Origin: Myxococcales bacterium
Lineage (GTDB): Bacteria; Myxococcota_A; Bradymonadia; UBA4248
DNA: 36,220 nt
Direction of reading: 5' to 3'
Assembly (NCBI GenBank): GCA_004554395.1
Contig: SFMP01000180.1
Span: forward strand, 1-36,220
The notes under the pieces are model-generated. The model was given only the letters and a program-made list of their open reading frames with translations, ran no database searches and was not told the origin of the DNA. Below, piece after piece: positions 9,501 through 15,966 of the stretch. Position 1 is the first letter of the stretch. Each line of letters starts with the position of its first letter. Made by a program: the position numbers and the translations under genes.

Positions 9501-9968
9501 TTCGTCTTCGGTCTTTTTCGCCAAGAGTTGTTGCTGTTTAGCGGTATCGCCAGCGGCGCCGGCTTCGTTTGCCTTGCTTAGGTAGTCGTATGCTTCGAGC
9601 TCGTAGTATCGTGCTTTTTGCCAGAGCATGTCGCCCATTCGTTCCATGAGCTGTGGTTTTGCGGGATCGTCTTCGTCAGTATTTTTGATGCGCAATTGTA
9701 GCTTTTTGATGGCGGACTGTTGGAGTTCGATTTTTTCGGAGGCGGCCGAAGCGGCGACCATTTCATCGGTTTGGAATTCGACTTTAGGACCGCTGCCTTC
9801 TTCTTGGTCGAGCGTTTTTCGTTCGGCTTTTTTGGGCTCTTTAGCCGATTTAATTTGAGCCTGCTGCTTTTCTTCAAAGGCGACGTTTTGCGCAACAGCC
9901 GTGGTCGATGTCAAGAGCATCGCCGCCGCCATCGAAGTGAGTACAAAGCGTACAAATCGTTTATTCAT
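6525..9968 (-). CDS. Large periplasmic TPR protein, possibly AgmU/GltD-like
   Basis: I chose ATG 9966-9968 because AGGAG lies 7 bases upstream and the protein then begins with a standard signal peptide (MNKRFVRFVL to AVAQ, cut after residue 27). The frame is open 21 bases further. The 1147-residue mature protein has a charged N-terminal coiled region (about 30-130), then many TPR and TPR-like repeats over most of the length (for instance KMGWCYFNLGEPKKALAQFEKV and GRIYYDQKKYDMALDRFRDYL). The C-terminal region contains PPGLPEEVELAYVEQL and ends in a Ser/Ala-rich tail. No membrane helix other than the signal and no enzyme motif is visible. Role: probably a periplasmic scaffold. Size and the downstream TPR lipoprotein resemble the long TPR component of the myxobacterial gliding (Glt) complex, but a general envelope assembly role fits equally well. 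Confidence 0.82.
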   Translation of the reverse strand: MNKRFVRFVLTSMAAAMLLTSTTAVAQNVAFEEKQQAQIKSAKEPKKAERKTLDQEEGSGPKVEFQTDEMVAASAASEKIELQQSAIKKLQLRIKNTDEDDPAKPQLMERMGDMLWQKARYYELEAYDYLSKANEAGAAGDTAKQQQLLAKKTEDEKIGREAREEMLKLYREILKYHADYEQIDKIRYYMAFNMAEMGYAGEAYEQYSGIVREHSNSRYLPEAFLGMAEYSFTIEEDMPTALQQYQKVVSVDPNSSAASYAMYKMGWCYFNLGEPKKALAQFEKVIREADKGTDKRRTDMRKEALKDLVKAYSMWDAAKPGNARKYFKGFAADDAEVDSMMERLARLYQENGKIDESNFVYNQLIAANPGKFKIVGYQHEIMLNTETLSNPTALAEDIQRTVAIFVKARDEKYEGATPEAVKAENDKLEQYVSDTGKWYHMTYQNTKNPLYYSLAFEIYRTYLNNFPTATDNYDVMYYYADMAYFRKNYAEAAKGYERVLDINENGEFSKDAAHGAVLAYDQLMGENNTDKEACPDIPVTPEAAPGEEQTYPEYPIADCRLKFIEASKRYAKIDQSAEFANNSKYKAAQIYFNYNHFEESRPLFLEVTRDAPGSEVAVYSANYLLETYRLTKQYQKMHEAITTLKANSAFMANNTTYMPEFKEVLSAYERALDYKFCEEKENNKQWEDAARCYEQYAEAHKGSDDAAKARWNASIAWEKGSEVGRAIEARVALLTSGENDEHTKALAPRAIYAIALNYHSLAVFSEAARYYEIFVNQFPEDREACVPIGAAPSKDPCAKTALSNAAAFRSGLGEYQKAVEDYDLYAKMFPKDKAQMAQLKFATGRIYYDQKKYDMALDRFRDYLKNYAKLGSPALQVAANTFIGKCYWDKKNQKEALKSFEAAENLYASKSLQQWLAKAEPTESEQARNAAAEARFMRGETLFKETLDIKLSDPSVSGRKINEFLQKQLLKKAEKLQEAAPVYKDVITKFNAPKWGLAAMTRVGMMFDDVAQQIEKAPVPPGLPEEVELAYVEQLLDFSSKFEEQAISSYVAAVKKAAETGWFSQYTTEAQRRLFDLRPMEYRSASEVKATPNKMVTTYHTGALFSNIEELRGNVVKEKRRVVSDDAIGADAAPSGTESADNVVASN

Positions 9969-10134
9969 AATAATCTCCTGATGAATCACGCATACACCGA
10001 TACAATTTTTTGAATGCGCTAAAACCGATTCCGTATAACACGGCTAAAAGAAGATGGCAACGATTGAGGCAATGGCTCGCCATTGTGCCGTTTAGCGTGC
10101 GCGGGGATGGTGTAGCGTTTTTTGGAATGGATGG

Positions 10135-12279
10135 CTATTGATCCGTTTTGTATGCCTTGTGATAGTAATAATATCCGCCGTAGCTCGAACGGTTTTCGGT
10201 CATATCGTTGAGGACGACGCCCAAGATAGGCGCGTTGACGCCCTCGAGTAGTTCGCGCGTGCGGATGAGGCTTGGAAGGGGTGTTTTATTGGCGCGTGCG
10301 ATGACGATGACGCCGTGGACGTGTTGTGCGATGATGAGCGCATCGGTGACGGCCGTGACGGGTGGCGAATCGATGATGATGGCGTCGAATTGCGCTTTGA
10401 GATCGGCGAGTAGTTTAGCGAAGCCATCGGTTTGGAAGAGCTCGGCAGGATTTTGTGGGATCGTGCCGCATGGGATGAGTTGTAGGCCTTGGACTTCGGT
10501 TTGTTTGAGAACGTCTTTGAGTTTTGCAGTTCCTTCGATGACGGCGCTGAGGCCGTTTTCGGCTTGTACTTTGAGTGCTTTGAAGATCGTCGGACGCCGC
10601 ATATCGGCTTCGAGGAGTGCGACGCGTTTGCCCGAGAGCGCCAGTGTGACGGCGATATTGATCGACGTCATCGTCTTGCCTTCGAGGGGTTGTGCCGATG
10701 TGATGAGCAAGACGTGAGAGTTATCGGATTTGAGCAAGAATTGTAGCGTCGTCGTGAGCGTACGTATGCATTCTGCGACAGGTGAACGTGGATTTTCGAG
10801 AATGAATCGGTAGGCTTTTCGTTGGGCGTATTGGTGGAGTTTGGGGAATTTGGGGACTGCGCCGAGGAATGGGAGTCGAGCTTTTTCTTCGACATCGGCT
10901 TGGCTTCGCACTGATATATCGAGCAATTCGAGCAATAGGACGGCGACGAAACCGGCAATGACGGCGGCTAGGAACGTCATGATGGCGTTGAGGAAGATAT
11001 TGGGACTGACGGGAACGGTAGGCGCGATAGCTTTGTCGAGTATTCGAATATTGTTGATTTCGAGGAGTCGATTGAGGCTGACTTCGTTGAGTTTAGCCTG
11101 TGAGTTTTCGTATTGGGTTTCGGCGTTTTCTTTTTGGCTCTGGAATTGTTCGTATAGGAGTTTGAGTTGGTCGATCGAGAGGGCTTCTTTTTGGAGCGCT
11201 ACGATTTCGGCTTGTGTTTCTTGATTGAGCTTGAGGAGAGCTTGGTGTCGAGCCGACAGCCCGGTGATGACGTTTTTCATGCCGTTGAGGACGCTTTCTC
11301 GGCATTTTTCGATTTGGCTTTGAACGGCGGTGACGTGAGGGGATTTTTCGAGATAGGTGACGAGGAGTTCGCGCGATTTTTGCTCGAGTTTTTTGCACTC
11401 GTTCATTTCGGCGTTGAGCGCAGGGGCGTCGCCTAGGAGGGCGAAAGCTTGGACGTATTCGGTCGAAAGCGGGAGTGCTTTGAGTTCTTGGAGCAGGTTT
11501 CCGGTTCGTCGCGTTTCGGTTTCGATTTCGACGCGTTTGACGTTGAGATAATCGAGCCTTTGATTGGTGATCTTTTGTTGCTCGATGGGGTTGGTGTAGA
11601 GGATTTTGTTATTTTGCTTAAAGTCGTTGAGTGCATCGCGTGATTTATCGAGTTTTTCGATGTTTTCTTTGTATTGTTTATCGATAAATTCGTAGGTATT
11701 GGTGAGCGATGCGGAGCGGTGTTCGGTATTTTGAGCCGAATAGGCGTCGGCGATGGCATTGGCGAGCATCGCGGCGTATTCGGGGTTTTTGTGTTTGACG
11801 CGAATGTTGACGAGTCTCGTGCCGACGACGGCTTCGACTTTGAGTTTTGAGAGGAGGAAAGAGACGGGATTGGCGGCAGCGATTCGTTTTTCGAGGAGTT
11901 CGGAATTGGTGATATCGTCGAGTTCGAGGAATTCAGGGTCGCTGGCGATGTTGAGATCTCGGACGACGCGTTGTGCGACGAGTCTCGATTGCATGACTTT
12001 GAGCTGCGTATCGTAGTACGTGTCGCGCATGTACCATTGGTCGTAGGTCGTAGAATCGACGGGGTTGATCGTCGGGGGCTCGGGATTGATGATGACGACG
12101 GCGGTGGCTTCGTAGATTTTGGGTTGGTGCATCGTATAGACGGCACCGATTCCTGCGACGACGATAAAGGCCAAGATAAATCCGAGTTTTCGCCGCCAGA
12201 TGTCGTCGATGTATTCTCGTATGGGGAAGATGGGTTGCGAGGAATGACCAGAATCGATATTCGCGCTTTTAGGAGGCAT
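10135..12279 (-). CDS. Polysaccharide co-polymerase / BY-type tyrosine autokinase (Wzc family)
   Basis: The 714-residue protein has the full Gram-negative Wzc architecture. A Wzz domain begins at REYIDDIWRRK, with TM1 at about 31-50. A long periplasmic coiled coil spans 190-410, TM2 lies at about 428-452, and a cytoplasmic BY-kinase follows. Kinase motifs: Walker A SAQPLEGKT at 528-536, Walker A' VALLEADMRR at 553-562, Walker B FDAIIIDSP at 631-639, and a C-terminal tyrosine cluster (Y700, Y703-706, Y710) for trans-autophosphorylation. The family controls chain length and export of Wzy-dependent capsule or exopolysaccharide. The OPX lipoprotein and beta-barrel genes lie directly upstream on the same strand, 68 bases away, so the three probably form one export operon. 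The ATG at 12279 has only a weak ribosome site. No glycosyltransferase, Wzx or Wzy gene is in the window. Confidence 0.93.
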   Translation of the reverse strand: MPPKSANIDSGHSSQPIFPIREYIDDIWRRKLGFILAFIVVAGIGAVYTMHQPKIYEATAVVIINPEPPTINPVDSTTYDQWYMRDTYYDTQLKVMQSRLVAQRVVRDLNIASDPEFLELDDITNSELLEKRIAAANPVSFLLSKLKVEAVVGTRLVNIRVKHKNPEYAAMLANAIADAYSAQNTEHRSASLTNTYEFIDKQYKENIEKLDKSRDALNDFKQNNKILYTNPIEQQKITNQRLDYLNVKRVEIETETRRTGNLLQELKALPLSTEYVQAFALLGDAPALNAEMNECKKLEQKSRELLVTYLEKSPHVTAVQSQIEKCRESVLNGMKNVITGLSARHQALLKLNQETQAEIVALQKEALSIDQLKLLYEQFQSQKENAETQYENSQAKLNEVSLNRLLEINNIRILDKAIAPTVPVSPNIFLNAIMTFLAAVIAGFVAVLLLELLDISVRSQADVEEKARLPFLGAVPKFPKLHQYAQRKAYRFILENPRSPVAECIRTLTTTLQFLLKSDNSHVLLITSAQPLEGKTMTSINIAVTLALSGKRVALLEADMRRPTIFKALKVQAENGLSAVIEGTAKLKDVLKQTEVQGLQLIPCGTIPQNPAELFQTDGFAKLLADLKAQFDAIIIDSPPVTAVTDALIIAQHVHGVIVIARANKTPLPSLIRTRELLEGVNAPILGVVLNDMTENRSSYGGYYYYHKAYKTDQ

Positions 12280-12347
12280 AATCGTTTACCGTTCGTAGAT
12301 CGAGCATGGGCGGACTACGTATTTTTGAAAGATCGTCGAGATCTCCA

Positions 12348-12992
12348 TTAGAAGACCGATTGCGGGACGTAGATGAGGTCGCCGGGGTAGAGGCAAATAT
12401 TGGGGACTTTTCCCATGAGAATATCTTGATAAGGCACGGTCACGGATTGCGTTTGTGTGTCGTGTTTTCGGACGATGACGACGGCATTACTAGAGGCTCG
12501 CGTTGTAGGACCGCCCGATTGCGCGATGACATCGGTGAGCATGAGCCCGGGTCTGAATTCGACGATGCCCGGTTTTTGGACTTGCCCGTCGACGGTGACG
12601 GCAGTTTTAGAGATTTCTTTATTGATGCAGACGACGGAGGGATCGCGCAAGTAGGCGTCTTTGAGCATTTGCGTGAGCATGCCTTCGAGTTCGTCGCATC
12701 GCATGCCGTTGACGTCGATTTCACCGAGCGTAGGAACGTTAATCGTGCCGCGCGGCGAGACTTCGTATGTGCCGCTGAGTTCTTCTTGTCCGAAGACGCG
12801 CAATTCGAGCCGGTCCCAGGGCATGAATTTTCCGAGCTCGGCGCTCGTGGGGCAAGTCGAGCCGAGTTGTGCTTGCCAATTTGCCGATACTGTCGTGGCA
12901 CATCCTGGCAAAAATAGTGCGAGTAACAGGCAAATGTGAGCCCATATAGCGTGGCACTGTAGACAGCGATGTCTTTGCCCTAGTGTGTGCAT
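12348..12992 (-). CDS. Short outer-membrane polysaccharide export (OPX/Wza-like) lipoprotein
   Basis: This 214-residue lipoprotein has lipobox LPGC (cysteine 31). A polysaccharide export sequence domain follows (about 50-125; motifs PWDRLELRVFGQEELSGTYEVS and INVPTLGEIDVNG), then one SLBB-like domain (about 135-185; VDGQVQKPGIVEF). It stops right after the second domain, at YVPQSVF. E. coli Wza is about 380 residues and has a C-terminal helix that forms the outer-membrane pore; here that part is absent. In the family, such short OPX proteins work with a separate outer-membrane barrel, and a barrel gene is immediately upstream. Its start ATG 12990-12992 overlaps the barrel stop as TAATG, so translation is probably coupled. 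The BY-kinase gene follows. Confidence 0.9.
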   Translation of the reverse strand: MHTLGQRHRCLQCHAIWAHICLLLALFLPGCATTVSANWQAQLGSTCPTSAELGKFMPWDRLELRVFGQEELSGTYEVSPRGTINVPTLGEIDVNGMRCDELEGMLTQMLKDAYLRDPSVVCINKEISKTAVTVDGQVQKPGIVEFRPGLMLTDVIAQSGGPTTRASSNAVVIVRKHDTQTQSVTVPYQDILMGKVPNICLYPGDLIYVPQSVF

Positions 12993-14206
12993 TAATACTC
13001 GTAGGAAAAATTGAGCAGGGCGGTGTGCTTTGCATACTGTGCACTGCTGATGTCGCTGAAGTTGTAGCCGAATTGGTACGTGACGCCTAGTCGCAAACCG
13101 GGCAAGAAGTAGTAATCGAGTGCAGCTTTAATCGTCGTGAGGTAGTCGATGCGGATCATCGTGCCGCTTTCGACGAAGCCGAAGGCGCCGAAACCGACGT
13201 CGGCTTTTGTGCGCAGGTGATTAAACCAAAAGGCATCGAAAGTGAGGGCGACGCGATTGAGCTTGTAGTAATCGCCATAGAGAGCCGTATCGAAATCTTT
13301 TCGGAATTCGACGGCTAAATCGATGTTTTCGCGGAAGCTATAGCCGAGCTTTGCGTTCATGATGAACATGTGCTCTTTGCCTTTGGTATAGTAGGCGTAG
13401 GCATAGCCGAGCCCTAGCGTATAGGTCATGCGAGCGAATATGAGGCCTTGCAGGCTATATTTGAGCCTGACGGGGAGGCCTGTGGCGTTTTCGCTAGAGT
13501 TGACGATTTCTTTGCCGATCATCGAATTGCGTTCGTCTTCGAGGAAGTGCGAGACGGTGAAGTTGACGGTGAGCGCCATGCTCGAATGTGGCAAGAAGTT
13601 CCATCGCGTGACGGATTCGATTCGATGGACGAAGTTAGAAATATCGTTGTGATCGGGGTAGATCTTCCCGCTCAAATTGTAAGAGAATTTTTGCGAGAAG
13701 ATGGCACCTTCGCCGGGTTGAATGGTTGCCCCGACGCCGGCGCGAATCGTGTGATTTTCGATTTCTTGGCGCAAGTAATCGTCTTCGGGGTTGACCGTGT
13801 ATTGGTAGGTAAACGATGGCGAGATGCGGAAGAGACTTTGTTTGAAGAGGTCGGCACTCGTGGAGAGAACGGCGTTGAGGCTACCATTTGCCTTTGCATC
13901 GCCAAGCCCCCAATATTGTTGCCACAAGAGAGAGACGTTGGAGTCCCACTTTTTCGTCGTTTCGTCTTCGAGATGAGACGAAAAAGTCATGCCGACGTCG
14001 ACGCGTCCGTCGTTGACGTTTTGATTGCTGACGTTATCGTAAGCTAACGCAACTTTAGCTCCCGGATGCATGACGACACCGCCGGCCTCAAGACCTTTTG
14101 CTTCGGGGAGTTTGGGCTTCGCATCGGCGAATTGGCTCGTACAGAGGGTGGTCAAAAGCCCGAGTGAGCAAAGCCCTATGTGGAGAAATATCTTAGGATT
14201 AATCAT
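12992..14206 (-). CDS. Outer-membrane beta-barrel protein, likely polysaccharide secretion pore partner
   Basis: With ATG 14204-14206 the protein has 404 residues and a clean signal peptide (MINPKIFLHIG to FADA). Nearly all of the rest consists of alternating amphipathic strands rich in Tyr, Phe and Asn. It ends in ALLNFSYEY, the aromatic C-terminal strand expected for recognition by the BAM complex. The open frame extends upstream to 14335 but that extension is charged and lacks signal features; a TTG 18 bases upstream is another possible start. No strong Shine-Dalgarno is visible. The gene overlaps the OPX gene (TAATG). By position and fold type it resembles the BBP2-type barrels (Wzp proteins) that pair with short OPX proteins in Myxococcus xanthus. 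I infer the pore role from context; the substrate is unknown. Confidence 0.85.
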   Translation of the reverse strand: MINPKIFLHIGLCSLGLLTTLCTSQFADAKPKLPEAKGLEAGGVVMHPGAKVALAYDNVSNQNVNDGRVDVGMTFSSHLEDETTKKWDSNVSLLWQQYWGLGDAKANGSLNAVLSTSADLFKQSLFRISPSFTYQYTVNPEDDYLRQEIENHTIRAGVGATIQPGEGAIFSQKFSYNLSGKIYPDHNDISNFVHRIESVTRWNFLPHSSMALTVNFTVSHFLEDERNSMIGKEIVNSSENATGLPVRLKYSLQGLIFARMTYTLGLGYAYAYYTKGKEHMFIMNAKLGYSFRENIDLAVEFRKDFDTALYGDYYKLNRVALTFDAFWFNHLRTKADVGFGAFGFVESGTMIRIDYLTTIKAALDYYFLPGLRLGVTYQFGYNFSDISSAQYAKHTALLNFSYEY

Positions 14207-14386
14207 GGAGTTGCGCTTTCTCAATGATCTGGATTTTCGGGAATTTCGGGGCGAAAGCCTAGATCCAGGAACCAGAGTATCGACGGAATCGCTCTTTTCA
14301 CGGTTTGAATGCGCAAGCATTGAGCTTGTTTGCACCCATCAGTCGGCAAATTCGGGTGTATTGAGCGTAGCGAGATAGCCATGCAA

Positions 14387-14413
14387 GCGGCGCGTATCGA
14401 TAGATAGCGCCGC
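14387..14413. repeat. Single hairpin of the GTAT...ATAG repeat family
   Basis: GCGGCGC (14387-14393) and GCGCCGC (14407-14413) form a perfect 7-bp stem, with an inner TAT/ATA step inside it. The sequence just before it (TATTGAGCGTAGCGAGATAG, near 14359) matches the TGAGCG...AGCGA core of the arrays. It lies in the 248-base gap between the barrel gene and the next minus-strand gene, downstream of the latter, where it may also act as a transcript end. Confidence 0.6.
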
Positions 14414-14454
14414 GCAAGCCAATATCAAAAAAACTCACGAGATCCAATGTAAAA

Positions 14455-15036
14455 CTACATGTATGGCGACGCATCGACGTTGTTGCTGGCATCGATTTTG
14501 TCGGCTCCCGTGAGGCTTTGTTTTTCGATAGCATCGGGGGCATAGACCTCTTCGCCGCCGAGGCATGGTTCGACTTTGCAGTCGCGTTTTGTGGTCGATT
14601 GTGTTTCGCCGGTGACGCTGAGCACGCCCGTACCGCACTGTTTCATGCGGGCGGCAGCGCCTTCGGTTTTTTCGACGGCGAGGTCGAGTAGTTTTTGGTG
14701 GTGCGTGGTGGCCTCGGCGTCGTTTCTGGTGATGGCTTCTTTGAGGTTGATGTTTGCATTTTGTGCCACATTGAGAAACCCGCGAGCGATGACGAGTTGT
14801 GTATTGATGCAGTCGATTTGTGAGACGTTTGAGTTTTCGCGCGCACGAGCGAGCATTTCTTGACCGTCTTCGATGGCGGCTTCGATGCTGGCAACTTTTG
14901 CGTCGGCTTGTTGGCGAATGGCGTCGGCATCTTGCGCAAATGCGTTGTTGGCGACGAATCCCGTGGCGGCAAGCGTTAGCGCGATGAGCAACGACTTGTG
15001 GGGACGGATATCATTCGAACGGTTTGTCTTCGACAT
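14455..15036 (-). CDS. Secreted helical protein of unknown function
   Basis: I chose ATG 15034-15036 because GAGAGG lies 6 bases upstream and the 193-residue product then has a typical signal peptide ending AFAQ at about residue 35; the open frame continues 36 bases further. The mature part is predicted mostly helical (residues 36-125, rich in Ala, Gln, Asn and Glu). A short cysteine-containing tail follows (KQCGTG, RDCKVEPC), which could form disulfides in the periplasm. The C-terminus is Asp/Asn/Ser-rich. I do not recognise a family. It is alone between the barrel gene and the sigma-54 operon, with its own likely promoter region that contains a perfect palindrome at 15110-15124. Confidence 0.72.
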   Translation of the reverse strand: MSKTNRSNDIRPHKSLLIALTLAATGFVANNAFAQDADAIRQQADAKVASIEAAIEDGQEMLARARENSNVSQIDCINTQLVIARGFLNVAQNANINLKEAITRNDAEATTHHQKLLDLAVEKTEGAAARMKQCGTGVLSVTGETQSTTKRDCKVEPCLGGEEVYAPDAIEKQSLTGADKIDASNNVDASPYM

Positions 15037-15103
15037 ATGAGCCTCTCGTAACATAACGAAATAGCGGTGCACTTGGTTTGCCGCGCAAACTCAGCGCCCA
15101 AGC

Positions 15104-15124
15104 AATATACATGAAACTTTCATG
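15104..15124 (-). promoter_or_regulatory. Possible promoter -10 with an adjoining perfect palindrome (operator candidate)
   Basis: CATGAAA-C-TTTCATG (15110-15124) is a perfect 7-1-7 inverted repeat. Read on the minus strand it directly abuts TATATT (15109 down to 15104), a good -10 hexamer, about 68 bases before the ATG at 15036. A dimeric regulator binding there would cover the spacer/-35 region. No clear -35 is visible, which would fit an activated or repressed promoter. No regulator for it can be named. Confidence 0.35.
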
Positions 15125-15398
15125 CCTATTTTACAGCAACCTCGTGCCGCATTTTTACATTGTATCGCAAAAGAAGCCGCGTTCAAGAAATAACACCGAG
15201 ATATGTAAAAAAAACGCCGATGGGTATTTGAAAAAACTCGCAAAAATCAATCACCTAGCAGTGCAAATTCGCGCGCAAGCCGAACGGGCGCGTGGTCGGT
15301 GTGGCGAGAATTCGTGGGCTGTGTCGAAATGGTGTGTGATGTGGGTGTATGGGGGTGGGTGCTCATGCATGCCAATGGGGTCGGTTTATCTTTAGGAT
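15125..15398. other. Intergenic stretch without a recognised gene
   Basis: This lies between the promoter area of the secreted protein at 15036 and the 3' end of the lipoprotein at 15399. The first half is A-rich and the second half is G/T-rich. An open frame on the plus strand (15078-15395) has no ribosome site, an unlike composition and no recognisable domain, so I leave it out. No convincing hairpin terminator was seen. Confidence 0.5.
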
Positions 15399-15965
15399 TT
15401 ATGGGGATTCAGGGCATGAGCCGATGAATTGGAGTGTCCATTGTACCCAAACGGCGCTTCGCCCGGTTTCGGTTTCGAAAGGTTGTTGGAAATTCATCGC
15501 CGAAAACAGTTGCGAGGCGTGCATGAAGGGGGCGTCGGCGATGACGAGGTAGAGCTCGATTTGTTTGCCGTCGGCGATGGCGGTGGGGTAGCTGATGGCG
15601 GCGGTGCAGGCGGGGAAGCTGTATGTGATTCGGTCGCGCGCGTTGGGTTCGATGCGTTTTGGAACGATCGAATAGACGGGATTGGCGGCGACGCCTGCCG
15701 TTCTGTAATCGATGACGATGCGGTGGTAGAGTGTTTGATCGAGGTTTGCATCGCCATAGCCCGAGATGACGAATTCTTGATTGCCGCCGAGCGAGAGGTT
15801 GATGTTGACGAGCCCCATGCTTGGGCTTACGCCGTTGAGCGCATTGACAAAGGGAGGCGTGTCTTCGGGCTCGGGATCTTCGTCGATCGGCGCGATGTAG
15901 AGGCAACCTTGGCTCAGGGCGAGGGCTAGGAGGCTCATGATGAGAATATTGCGTCGCAGGGGCAT
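15399..15965 (-). CDS. Small lipoprotein of unknown function, in operon with a sigma-54 activator
   Basis: The 188-residue protein has an n-region MPLRR, hydrophobic core and lipobox LSQGC (cysteine 21). A short acidic Pro-rich linker (DEDPEPEDTPP) follows, as in lipoproteins exposed at the cell surface or held off the membrane. The remainder looks like a beta-rich domain (INLSLGGNQEFVISGYGD and following strands) with two cysteines. I do not recognise a family. The start ATG (15963-15965) is one base after the stop of the sigma-54 activator gene, so the two are almost certainly co-transcribed and coupled. This suggests the lipoprotein is produced along with its regulator. Confidence 0.8.
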   Translation of the reverse strand: MPLRRNILIMSLLALALSQGCLYIAPIDEDPEPEDTPPFVNALNGVSPSMGLVNINLSLGGNQEFVISGYGDANLDQTLYHRIVIDYRTAGVAANPVYSIVPKRIEPNARDRITYSFPACTAAISYPTAIADGKQIELYLVIADAPFMHASQLFSAMNFQQPFETETGRSAVWVQWTLQFIGSCPESP

Positions 15966-15966
15966 G

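Noticed and set aside
10070..10085. CAATGG/CCATTG hairpin downstream of the BY-kinase gene
   Set aside because: Only 6 bp and no U tract on the minus strand; too weak to call a terminator.
15078..15395. 105-codon plus-strand frame in the gap before 15399
   Set aside because: No ribosome site, atypical composition, no domain; it spans the likely promoter of the gene at 15036.
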